A stretch of 64,000 nucleotides of DNA from JBBQCW01 sp038319025 (GTDB lineage: Bacteria > Actinomycetota > Thermoleophilia > Solirubrobacterales > Solirubrobacteraceae). The notes under the pieces were generated by a model. The model saw only the letters and a list, made by a program, of their open reading frames with translations, was not told the DNA's origin and ran no database searches. Made by a program: the position numbers and the translations under genes. Within the stretch, counting starts at the first letter, position 1; every line of letters starts with the position of its first letter. Of this stretch, positions 16,998 to 24,662 are shown in pieces. The DNA lies in the NCBI GenBank assembly GCA_038319025.1, contig JBBQCW010000001.1, positions 186,001 to 250,000 of the forward strand. Reading direction: 5' to 3'.

Positions 16998-18086
16998 ATG
17001 ATGCTCTCCGCACCCACCGGAATACTTCGCGGGGTGGAACGTAATGAGTACACGGGCCGGGTGATCAGCAAGCCGACCGATCTGCAGCTTGAAGCGGCTG
17101 TCAGGGCGATCGCCATGCACGTCGCCCGGGATGTGCCCGAGGGCGAGCCCCCTGGTGATCCGGTGCGCACGAGCCGGCCGGACTTTGACAAGGGCCGCGG
17201 CCCGGCCGGTTGGGGGAGTGGGGTTCCCACGGCAGCGTCGATCAGCCGACGCTGGAAGACGCCATGGGCAGAGATCTTGATCACGATCTTTGATGAGAAA
17301 AACAGCCTGCAGCATCGGGTGGCAAGCCGGAGCCGGAATGCACCGATCGCGGCGCCCTCGCTTGAGGAGGTGTCGGCCGCGTTGAAGTTGATCGCGGGTC
17401 GCTTAGGCGTCGACACGCTGCGCCCTGGTCAGTACGAGACGGAATGCGGTGTGCTTCGCGCCCAGATCGGGTCGAAGTGGCTGCACGGCAAGAAGGGTGT
17501 GCACTTGCTGCCCACGGTCGATCAGATTGACCAGAACTACGGGTGGGACGCGGCTCTGCAGGCGGCCGGGCTCAGAGAGCGGGCGGCCAATGCCAATACG
17601 GCCGGGACGAGTGTCGCTGTGGCGCTCGAGCTGTTCATGCTCGAGGTCGGATGCGTGCCGTGGTCAAGGACTGTCCTGCGCCAGTTCATGAAGGACCGCG
17701 ACCTGTCGCTCGCAGTCAGTCAAACCCAGAAGCAAGACCTGGTCGACTTCCAGACCGCCCGGGTCCATGCCGGCCTGCCGATTGCGCCCAAGGCCACCCC
17801 GGAACGCAAGCGCGAACCGCTGCCTCCGGCGCCTGCGACGCTCCCTAACATTGCCGGGCTCGTTCCCAATCGCCCCAAGCTCTCACCGGCTGAGCTCGTG
17901 GCGGGCATCAGGCGCGCACAGGACAGGGCGCACCGAGACAACGTGGCATTCACTCAACGGAGATGGAGGACGTACGCCAAGGAAGACCGGAGGATCCCGT
18001 ACCCCACCGTGGCCCAGAGGTACGCCGAGAAGAACAACACCACCGTGGCCGACCTGCGCCGTCAGGCCGCCGACCTGCCGAAGTAG
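16998..18086 (+). CDS. Unknown DNA-binding-like protein after the helicase operon
   Basis: About 362 aa from ATG 16998 or 350 aa from GTG 17034. Three segments have the look of short homing-type helical repeats: TAASISRRWKTPWAEILITI, GVHLLPTVDQIDQNYGWDAA followed by LQAAGL, and the C-terminal YPTVAQRYAEKNNTTVADLR. A basic Pro-rich linker sits near residue 260. These suggest a helix-turn-helix type nucleic-acid protein, but the family is not recognised. The 142-bp gap after the 781-aa gene leaves open whether it belongs to the same operon. Confidence 0.6.
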   Translation: MMLSAPTGILRGVERNEYTGRVISKPTDLQLEAAVRAIAMHVARDVPEGEPPGDPVRTSRPDFDKGRGPAGWGSGVPTAASISRRWKTPWAEILITIFDEKNSLQHRVASRSRNAPIAAPSLEEVSAALKLIAGRLGVDTLRPGQYETECGVLRAQIGSKWLHGKKGVHLLPTVDQIDQNYGWDAALQAAGLRERAANANTAGTSVAVALELFMLEVGCVPWSRTVLRQFMKDRDLSLAVSQTQKQDLVDFQTARVHAGLPIAPKATPERKREPLPPAPATLPNIAGLVPNRPKLSPAELVAGIRRAQDRAHRDNVAFTQRRWRTYAKEDRRIPYPTVAQRYAEKNNTTVADLRRQAADLPK

Positions 18087-18187
18087 GCGGGGAACCTGCC
18101 GCCTCAATCTTGTAATCCCACCGGTCGCTTCTGCCGACACGCGACGGGGACAGCCTGCACGATGGACGGGCGCTGGGATCGCGGGCG

Positions 18188-18403
18188 ATGCGGGCGGCGG
18201 GTTACCGGCCGGCATCTTCCTGGATCGCTCTGGCCGCTGCCATCATCTTTGTCGGTACGGCACTCACCGAGCTCGACTAAGTCAGCGGGCACTCGCACGC
18301 CTACGGCCCCGCAAAGATCATTGCGTGGGCGGGTGGCGCAGGACTCCTGCTAGCAGCGTCGGTCGCGTGGATGGCCCGTACGGCAGCGGGCAGGGCACGC
18401 TGA
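18188..18403 (+). pseudogene. Two-TM small protein with in-frame TAA
   Basis: From ATG 18188 the frame encodes WIALAAAIIFVGTALTELD, a clear TM helix, then TAA at 18278-18280. It continues in the same frame with HAYGPAKIIAWAGGAGLLLA and SVAWMARTAAGRAR to TGA at 18401-18403. The two halves together look like one 71-codon two-helix membrane protein interrupted by a single stop. It could be a nonsense-mutated gene or two separate mini-genes. The rest of the 18087-18520 gap holds nothing else I can support. Confidence 0.45.
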
Positions 18404-18520
18404 AGCTCACGTCGTACTGCTTGGTCTGACGGGGTCACACAACGGTATGTCAGACCACGGGGGCGGTCATCGCCTTGATCGGGCTTGCGCGGCCGGGTTG
18501 GTCTCTGAGATGGTCGCTCC

Positions 18521-18958
18521 ATGCTCACCCGTGACTTTGGTTTCAGGCAATGGCTCGCAATCCTCTCCGTGGTCGCCGCGGGGCTGCTTGCTCCGGTGAT
18601 GGCGGTGGGCGAGCCCGTCGCCCAGACCGCTGCCAAACACGTGTACGTCAGCGTCAACGCAGGCGGAGGGGTCCTTCGCTCACGTCCCCACTCCATCCAC
18701 TTGCTCAGCAACGAGAATGTCGCCCGGATCCACTGGTCTCGGTGGGGGTCGATTACCGCCAAGGGACGTGGCACGGACTATGCCAACGGACCAAGCCCCG
18801 GCCACCACTCCCGCAACCCGGTGCGAATCCAACTGTCCGGTCGTAAGCACTGCGATGGCGTGCTGGTCTACACGAAGATCCGCCTACGCTTCACGCATGG
18901 CGTGCCGTACGAGGGGCAGCCACACCTGACGACCTATCCGTATGGCTGCCCGAGGTAG
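18521..18958 (+). CDS. Small secreted protein
   Basis: 145 aa with a signal peptide (WLAILSVVAAGLLAPVMAVG), predicted cleavage around residues 28-36. The mature part is beta-rich with two cysteines (RKHCDGVLVY and YPYGCPR) that could form one disulfide. No family is recognised. It is one of three small secreted proteins in the island. Confidence 0.7.
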   Translation: MLTRDFGFRQWLAILSVVAAGLLAPVMAVGEPVAQTAAKHVYVSVNAGGGVLRSRPHSIHLLSNENVARIHWSRWGSITAKGRGTDYANGPSPGHHSRNPVRIQLSGRKHCDGVLVYTKIRLRFTHGVPYEGQPHLTTYPYGCPR

Positions 18959-19081
18959 CTACGCCCAGGACGAGACGCCCGCTTGTCAGGGGCTCGCGGA
19001 GCGTGCTCTCGCGGGCCCAGGCGCTCTCATCGACGAGGGTCCCAGGCATCTGCTCGTCGGCCTCGAGATGTAGTCCCGGGA

Positions 19082-19387
19082 CTATTCGCTTTCGGAGGCC
19101 TGGAAACGGTAGGCGCGCCGGCCGCGCACACAACGGCCGGAGGCGTCGTTGTGGGTGTGGCAGTAGAACCCGCCGCGAGACTTGAACCTCGTCGCACAAC
19201 AGCGATTCAACGACGCGCGCATGTCCCGCTGAGCGGTCCGGCAGCTCATCCCTCGCGCCGAGGTGATGGTGATGTTGGCCGTATGAGCGTTGCAGTCGCG
19301 GACCGCAGCCTGGGCAGGCACCGACATTGCGGCCACGGTCACCAGGACGGCCGCCAACGGGGCGAGAATAAGAAGAGAACGGGGCAT
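19082..19387 (-). CDS. Small secreted cysteine-rich protein
   Basis: 101 aa from ATG 19387; the longer frame lacks a protein-like N-terminus. The signal peptide is LLILAPLAAVLVTVAAMSVP with cleavage at AQA-A. The mature part has six cysteines: RDCNA, MSCRTA, NRCCATRF, FYCHTH and GRCVRG. The pattern ARGMSCRTAQRDMRAS recalls small actinobacterial extracellular proteins with an ARGxSCxxA core. Function unknown. Confidence 0.75.
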   Translation of the reverse strand: MPRSLLILAPLAAVLVTVAAMSVPAQAAVRDCNAHTANITITSARGMSCRTAQRDMRASLNRCCATRFKSRGGFYCHTHNDASGRCVRGRRAYRFQASESE

Positions 19388-19489
19388 CGGCCGACTGTAA
19401 CCAGACGCTGGTCCTCGTGCCGAAATTGTCAGGCTGAAGTCGTTGGCCCGGCAGCCGCTTCGTCCTCGCCGGCCATCGTGAGCGACTGG

Positions 19490-19741
19490 CGGTACTCGAG
19501 CGCTTCGGTGTGTCGGTGAACTCGAGCAGGTCCCCGGCGAGTTCCAGGAGGTGCGCCTTCGCCTGCTCGGGGTTTCGGCAACGATCGGGTCTCGCAAGAT
19601 CACATTGCCCTGGCCGTTCTTCGCGGCGAGGAGGATGTCGCTGCGATGCTTGGTAACCGCTACGAGGAGATCCAGGTCGCCGTTCAGTCAGCGCTCGAGG
19701 GACGGGGCGGCCAGCCCATAAGCGAGTTCGACGGGTTGTAG
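19490..19741 (+). pseudogene. Decayed gene remnant
   Basis: A natural-looking 3' part, 19571-19741, reads NDRVSQDHIALAVLRGEEDV and then MLGNRYEEIQVAVQSALEG to a TAG. Upstream the natural reading (GELEQVPGEFQEVRLRLLG) lies in another frame, implying a frameshift near 19565. No intact start was found and the family is not recognised. The remaining parts of the 19388-19868 gap show nothing convincing. Confidence 0.35.
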
Positions 19742-19868
19742 TCGCTGCCCGCGGATTAGCCCAGGAGATCGGACCGGCTGAGGGGACCTCGCTGGCGACT
19801 ACCGCCGTGACCAGGGTCCTGGCGGACGGAGCTGTTCGGGCCGTATCCGCCGCCGACTTCCAGGTCGG

Positions 19869-20195
19869 TCAGAGCTTGCGGCGGCGGAGTTCTTCAACTC
19901 GTATGCCCCAGAGCAGCCGTGGGTGGGTCGGCTTCTCGCCGGCCATCGGTTCGAGGATCAACCATTTCAGCCATTCGTCTTCGATGAGGTCGCTGAGCTG
20001 CACGTGCAGGAGGATCGCTGCGTTGGTGAGATAGCGCAGGGGAGGGTTGGGCATCCGGCCGGTCTCGAGGCGCCGGTAGGTGGCGGGGCTGATCCCGATC
20101 GCCAACGCCATGTCCAGCTGCGTGATGCGGCGCTCCTCGCGCAGGAACCGCAAGCGCGTGATGGCGCGCGGTGTTGGGGGATCCTCAAGTGGCAT
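19869..20195 (-). CDS. XRE-family transcriptional regulator
   Basis: 108 aa with an N-terminal helix-turn-helix of the Cro/C1 type: LRFLREERRITQLDMALAIG, then SPATYRRLETGRM, matching the QxxxAxxxGxSxxTxxxxExG pattern. It should bind DNA as a dimer. The C-terminal 50 residues are helical (IEDEWLKWLILEP). It diverges from the transposase-like gene and could control that gene, itself or both; a LexA-like site lies in the shared 180-bp promoter region. Confidence 0.8.
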   Translation of the reverse strand: MPLEDPPTPRAITRLRFLREERRITQLDMALAIGISPATYRRLETGRMPNPPLRYLTNAAILLHVQLSDLIEDEWLKWLILEPMAGEKPTHPRLLWGIRVEELRRRKL

Positions 20196-20295
20196 CGAGG
20201 AGCAACGCTACCGGCGTGCGGGCCGGTCAGCGCGTGGGGCGGGCCCGGCCGGTCAGATAGCGGTTCGCGGGCAAACAGTCCATCCGGACCAGATG

Positions 20296-20309
20296 CGAAC
20301 ATACGTTCG
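20296..20309. promoter_or_regulatory. LexA-type SOS box (CGAACATACGTTCG)
   Basis: CGAACATACGTTCG matches the Gram-positive and actinobacterial LexA consensus CGAAC-N4-GTTCG exactly. It lies 67 bp upstream of the transposase-like ATG and 100 bp upstream of the divergent XRE start. A perfect 10-bp palindrome TGAGCGCTCA follows at 20325-20334 and may be the XRE operator. DNA-damage control of the transposase-like gene is inferred. Confidence 0.7.
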
Positions 20310-20376
20310 GATAGTGATCAAATGTGAGCGCTCAAATCTGACGAATATGCCGTTTTCCGGCGGATACGGTGAGAAC

Positions 20377-22500
20377 ATGGCCGTTGCTGACCTCAAATCG
20401 ACGCGTGAGCGGATTACGGAAGCTGCTGAGCGCCGCAGGCAGAAGCTGGAACGTCGCCGTCGGCGCAGCGGGGACGCGGAGCTGATCTTCGCGTACGTGC
20501 CCAAGGCGATGAGGGGCCGTAAGCCGCGCCGTACGGACTTGCCGATGGTTTTTCCGGGCGTGGGTCAGTTCTCCAAGGACGCCGCTGAGCTGAACTCCGT
20601 CGCTCTGGTGCGGCTGCTCAAGCGCAGCCCGCTCATGGATGAGCTCCGCGCGGTCTGCGATTACAACATGGACTGGGGGCGTCCTCGGGAAGCCGGGGAG
20701 GCGGTGCTCGCCTACCTAGCGTTCGTGAACTCCGGCTGCCCGGACATCCAGCCGTGGTGGCGGGACGCCAGCACGGACCTGTGGATCGAATGCGGGTACG
20801 GCGGGCAGCCGCGGTATGACCTGATCCGCGACCGGTTCCTGGAGCTTGAGGCCTTCGCCGTCGAGGACCTGTTCGAGGCCAGCGCCCTGCTGGTCCGCGA
20901 AGCGATCAACCGCTCCGGCGGGCGGATCGCTTTCGATCTGTCGATCGACTGCACCGAGTCCCAGACCAACGCGCGCCTTCACCACGACTGCGGCCCAGAC
21001 GACAACTGCCCCAACCCCGACCACCGAGTCCACCGCAATCGGCACGGCGTAAAGCTGCCGCCGAAGACCCGGATGCTGAAGGCGGGATCCACGGAGGCGG
21101 CCAAGAAGGTTCGCCAAGCCGCCAACCGTAAGACGCTCGACGATCCCTCTCCGAGCACGCGGGACCTCGACGGTGTGCAGGCGGAGCTGGAGGAGAAGTT
21201 CGCCAAGGGGTTCGTCGGGGATACCAAGACCACCTACTACGACGAGGAGCGCAAAATCCTTCGCATCTTCTACGCCGGGCACTGGTGGCGCTGCCGCGAC
21301 GGGTCGGCCGGGGTGCGAGCGTTCACCGACGAGGCCGGCGTGAAGAAGGCGTGGGTGGGCAACAACCATCTGCGTGTCTCCTGCATGGGAACGGGGGAGA
21401 GCATCCTGAACGTCCTCGAAGCAGCCGACGTGCAGGAATACGACCTCGTCGAAGAAGTCCTGGAGCGCCTCGCCTACATCACCGGCGACGAGCATCAGAT
21501 CCGCTCGTTGAGCTTCGACGCTGGCTTCTCCACCAAGGACGTCTACCTCCAACTTGCCCAGCGAGGCATCACCGGCATCGGCCCCTACCGCAAGTCCAAG
21601 CACGACACCACCGACCATCTCGCCGACCAGGACCTGTACGACCGCGACGGGGTCCCGCGCTGCAAGCACTGCGGCGGTGAGACCGAGTTCACGCGCTTCC
21701 TCGCCGAGCCCAAGCCCCGCGTGTGGTTCACCTGCGCGCGCCCGCAAGAGAAATGCATGAAGGCCAACACAGCCGGCGTGCTCAAGCCCATCGTGCAGAG
21801 CCTCGTCGTCGACAACGTCCACACCGACCCGCGGTACCTACGTCCTCTGTGGCGCAACACGCCGGCCTTCCGGGCTCTGATGGAAATGGGCCTGGAGCAG
21901 GAGCGCACTCACAACAACGCCCGCCGGCGCTACGGCCTGGCCGGCACCGACCACCTCAACCGGCCCAAGCGTCCCGGCCGCGACTGGCAGCAACTGCGCG
22001 CCAACGGCGCCGTCATCTGCGACTGGGCCAAGATCCTCTGGCGCCAAGGCTGGCTGGACCAGGAAGTCCAGTACGCCCACTCCATCCCCGCCGACTGCAC
22101 CGCCAACCTCAACCCGGCCGGCACGTACGAGTACGTCCCGCCCGCCAGAAACCACGACACGCCCTACCTGCAAGACGGCGCCGACCTCGTCACACGGATG
22201 CTTGCCGAGCGCCGCCGGGAAGGCCTGCAGCGGCCCTACGGCCCCGCCGCCGTCCAGGACGGCGGCCCCGCCCGCCCGCAACCCGCGGCCAGCCCGCGAA
22301 ACCGGGTCAGTATGGACTACGACGAACAGGACCACTACGACGTCGGCGTCAGCGGCGACACCCACCCCGAGATCACGCGTGAGCGCGAACAGCACGACCC
22401 GTTCGACCAGGCCCGGCCCGACGCGCCACCCGGCTCAGACTCGCCGATCGAGGTCGGAGGGGTCATGGTCGACCCCAACACCGGCGAGATCCTCAACTAG
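20377..22500 (+). CDS. Large DDE-type transposase-like protein
   Basis: 707 aa from ATG 20377. The arrangement recalls IS1182/IS4-type transposases: FDLSIDCTESQTNARLHHDC (first D), SLSFDAGFSTKDVY (second D, in the DxGY-like position) and EMGLEQERTHNNARRR (candidate E). A CKHCGG plus CARPQEKC pair between them could bind zinc. The C-terminus has an extra Pro-rich acidic tail. I found no terminal inverted repeats flanking it, and 707 aa is long for such IS. It may be a domesticated or island-linked transposase; it ends 200 bp from tRNA-Gln. GC-rich codon use matches its neighbours. Confidence 0.65.
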   Translation: MAVADLKSTRERITEAAERRRQKLERRRRRSGDAELIFAYVPKAMRGRKPRRTDLPMVFPGVGQFSKDAAELNSVALVRLLKRSPLMDELRAVCDYNMDWGRPREAGEAVLAYLAFVNSGCPDIQPWWRDASTDLWIECGYGGQPRYDLIRDRFLELEAFAVEDLFEASALLVREAINRSGGRIAFDLSIDCTESQTNARLHHDCGPDDNCPNPDHRVHRNRHGVKLPPKTRMLKAGSTEAAKKVRQAANRKTLDDPSPSTRDLDGVQAELEEKFAKGFVGDTKTTYYDEERKILRIFYAGHWWRCRDGSAGVRAFTDEAGVKKAWVGNNHLRVSCMGTGESILNVLEAADVQEYDLVEEVLERLAYITGDEHQIRSLSFDAGFSTKDVYLQLAQRGITGIGPYRKSKHDTTDHLADQDLYDRDGVPRCKHCGGETEFTRFLAEPKPRVWFTCARPQEKCMKANTAGVLKPIVQSLVVDNVHTDPRYLRPLWRNTPAFRALMEMGLEQERTHNNARRRYGLAGTDHLNRPKRPGRDWQQLRANGAVICDWAKILWRQGWLDQEVQYAHSIPADCTANLNPAGTYEYVPPARNHDTPYLQDGADLVTRMLAERRREGLQRPYGPAAVQDGGPARPQPAASPRNRVSMDYDEQDHYDVGVSGDTHPEITREREQHDPFDQARPDAPPGSDSPIEVGGVMVDPNTGEILN

Positions 22501-22522
22501 GAAGTCCACAACCGCAGGACCA

Positions 22523-22550
22523 GCGCCCAGCGTCAAATGACTCTGGGCGC
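22523..22550 (+). terminator. Hairpin terminator after the transposase-like gene
   Basis: GCGCCCAG (22523-22530) pairs perfectly with CTGGGCGC (22543-22550) across a 12-nt loop, 22 bp after the stop. The downstream tract is only weakly T-rich (TTCTGCGTTC), so a factor-assisted terminator is possible. Confidence 0.55.
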
Positions 22551-22644
22551 TTCTGCGTTCCCGGGGCCGAACGGGCCCAAGAATCGCGCCCAAGAGCCGA
22601 CAGGACGACGGGGACGAGCGAGAAAACCGGGAAACGACGACCGG

Positions 22645-22698
22645 AGACGTTCGTGGCAAAGAGGGGGGTACTTTTCCCAACTCAACGCACGAACGTCT
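22645..22698. repeat. 11-bp perfect inverted repeat beside tRNA-Gln
   Basis: AGACGTTCGTG (22645-22655) and CACGAACGTCT (22688-22698) are exact inverted copies with a 32-nt spacer, ending 5 bp before the 3' end of tRNA-Gln. It could be the tRNA terminator stem or a recombinase arm site at the island border. Confidence 0.55.
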
Positions 22699-22703
22699 GA
22701 CTA

Positions 22704-22775
22704 CTGCGGGACAGGGACTCGAACCCCAAATTCCAGATCCAGAGACTGGCGTGTTGCCAATTACACCATCCCGCA
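22704..22775 (-). tRNA. tRNA-Gln (anticodon CTG)
   Basis: The acceptor stem TGCGGGA pairs with TCCCGCA. The D arm is GTGT-AATTGGCA-ACAC. The anticodon arm CCAGT-CTCTGGA-TCTGG gives anticodon CTG. The T arm contains TTCGAGT. The 3' CCA is not encoded. It marks the right edge of the accessory island; tRNA 3' ends are common integration sites, though no duplicate of this end was found inside the window. Confidence 0.93.
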
Positions 22776-22829
22776 ATTGACTTCCGGCACGATACCGAGG
22801 CCAGTCGCGGGGTGCGCTGCGACAGGGAC

Positions 22830-24662
22830 TCAGGCCGCGGCTTGGCGTTGCCAGTCCTGGAACAGCCCCCAGTAGGCGCCCTCGGCGGCCATCAGCTCGT
22901 CGTGGGTGCCCTGCTCGACGATCGATCCTTGGTCGAGCACGACGATGCGGCCGGCCCTCCGGATCGTGCTCAGGCGGTGGGCGATGACGATCGCGGTGCG
23001 GCCGGCCAAAAGGCGTCGCAGGCCGTCCTCAATCCGGTCCTCTGTGTGCAGGTCGACGTTCGCCGTCGCCTCATCGAGGATCAGAATGCGTGGATCGGCG
23101 ATCAGCGCGCGGGCGAAGGCCACAAGCTGGCGCTGGCCGGCCGAAAGCTGCACGCCGCGCTCACCGACCTCCGTGTCGTACTGGTCCTGCAACCGGGCGA
23201 TGAACCCGTCGGCGCCGACCGCCTGTGCCGCCGCTGCGATCTCCTCACCCGACGCATCCGGCCGACCGAAGGCGATGTTCTCCCCGATCGTCCCGCTGAA
23301 CAGGAAGCCCTCCTGCGGGACGATGCCCATCTGCGAGCGCAGTGAGTCGAGCGACACGTCCCTCAGGTCGACGCCGTCGACCAGCACCCGGCCGTCGGAC
23401 GGGTCGTAGAAGCGGGCGACGAGCTTGGCGAACGTGGACTTGCCGGCGCCGGTGGCTCCGACGAGTGCGACCGTCTGCCCGGGCGGGATATGCAGGTCCA
23501 CGTCCTGCAGGGCGAACTTCGTTCCCTTATCGGTGCGGTAGCGGAACGACACGTCCTCGAAGGAGATCTCCCCGCGCAGGCGCTCGAGCACCACGGGCTG
23601 GGCGCGTTCGCTCATGTCCGGCTCCTCGTCCAGCAGTTCGAAGATCTTGTCCAGCGCGGCCATGCCGGACTGGTACGTGGTGTAGAGCTGCGAGAGCTGG
23701 CCGATCGGGTCGAAGAAGCCGTTCAGCGCGGCCAGGAAACCCACGAGCACGCCGACGCTCAGGCTCCCGTCGATCACCTGGGATCCGCCGATCAGCAGAA
23801 CCGCGACGGTGGCCACGGCGCTCATCAGCTCCACGGCCGGGAAGTACGCCGCGTTCAGCTTGACCGTCGTGAGGTTCGCATCCCGGTTCGTGTCGTTCAG
23901 GGCACTGAACTCGTCGTGGTGGCGTTCCTCTTGAGCGAACGCGCGCACGACGCGAACCCCCGAGAGTGTCTCCTGCAGGTACGCGGTTATCGAGCCGATC
24001 GTCTCGCGCGTGCGCCGGTACGCGTCAGCGGAGGCGATCCGGAAGAGCAGCGACGCGATCATCATCACCGGGAAGATCAGAAACGTGATGAGGGCCAGTT
24101 GCACGTCCAACCACAGCAGGATCACGATCGTCCCGATCAGCGTCAGCGAAGCCTGGAAAAGGGTCACGACGCTGTCGGTGACCAAGGAATCCAGCGCTTC
24201 GACGTCGTTGGTCATGCGGGAGATGAGCACGCCTGCGGGACGCCGCTCGTAGAAGGCAACGGGCATCTTCTGCAGGTGGGCGAAGATCTGGCGGCGTAGG
24301 TCCTGTAGGAGTCGTTGACCGACCCAGCCCGTGAGATATGTCTGCACGTACGTCATCACCCAGGCGATGAGTGCGCTCGCGACGAACGCCACAACGATCC
24401 AGTTGAGTGCCGTCAGGTTGTCCTTCTGGATACCCTCGTCGATCGCGAGCGTCGCCAGCGGCGCCGGGGCGAGCGACCCGGCGACGGCCAGCACGAGCGC
24501 GCCGAACATCATGAATACCCGGGCCCGGTAGGGCTTCAGGTACCCCAGCAGGATGCGGATCTTTCGACCGCGCCCAGAGGTGCCGCGCAGGCGGCGGCGC
24601 ACGTCGGCGCGGAAGCTGAGCTTCTCGTCGCCCTCGTTCTTCTTCTGGTCGCGTTGGCTCAC
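22830..24662 (-). CDS. ABC exporter half-transporter (consensus ATPase site partner)
   Basis: 610 aa: an exporter-type TM domain with six helices (about 45-320) followed by a nucleotide-binding domain. Walker A is GATGAGKST, signature LSAGQRQ, Walker B ILILDEAT with a catalytic Glu, H-loop AHRLSTI. The signature is LSAGQ instead of LSGGQ. The partner gene upstream has LSGGQ but Asp in place of the catalytic Glu. Together they fit a heterodimeric exporter (TM287/288 or BmrCD type) with one active and one degenerate site. The substrate is unknown, possibly drugs or lipids. Overlaps the upstream gene by 4 bp. Confidence 0.92.
   Translation of the reverse strand: MSQRDQKKNEGDEKLSFRADVRRRLRGTSGRGRKIRILLGYLKPYRARVFMMFGALVLAVAGSLAPAPLATLAIDEGIQKDNLTALNWIVVAFVASALIAWVMTYVQTYLTGWVGQRLLQDLRRQIFAHLQKMPVAFYERRPAGVLISRMTNDVEALDSLVTDSVVTLFQASLTLIGTIVILLWLDVQLALITFLIFPVMMIASLLFRIASADAYRRTRETIGSITAYLQETLSGVRVVRAFAQEERHHDEFSALNDTNRDANLTTVKLNAAYFPAVELMSAVATVAVLLIGGSQVIDGSLSVGVLVGFLAALNGFFDPIGQLSQLYTTYQSGMAALDKIFELLDEEPDMSERAQPVVLERLRGEISFEDVSFRYRTDKGTKFALQDVDLHIPPGQTVALVGATGAGKSTFAKLVARFYDPSDGRVLVDGVDLRDVSLDSLRSQMGIVPQEGFLFSGTIGENIAFGRPDASGEEIAAAAQAVGADGFIARLQDQYDTEVGERGVQLSAGQRQLVAFARALIADPRILILDEATANVDLHTEDRIEDGLRRLLAGRTAIVIAHRLSTIRRAGRIVVLDQGSIVEQGTHDELMAAEGAYWGLFQDWQRQAAA

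Noticed and set aside
20716..21822. 368-aa open frame antisense to the transposase-like gene
   Set aside because: Low-information Val/Gly/Ala-rich translation; the sense strand has DDE and CxxC motifs.
22704..22775. Attachment-site duplication of the tRNA-Gln 3' end inside the window
   Set aside because: I looked for a second GGACAGGGACTCGAACCC copy near 1-200 and around gene borders and saw none; the other end may be outside.
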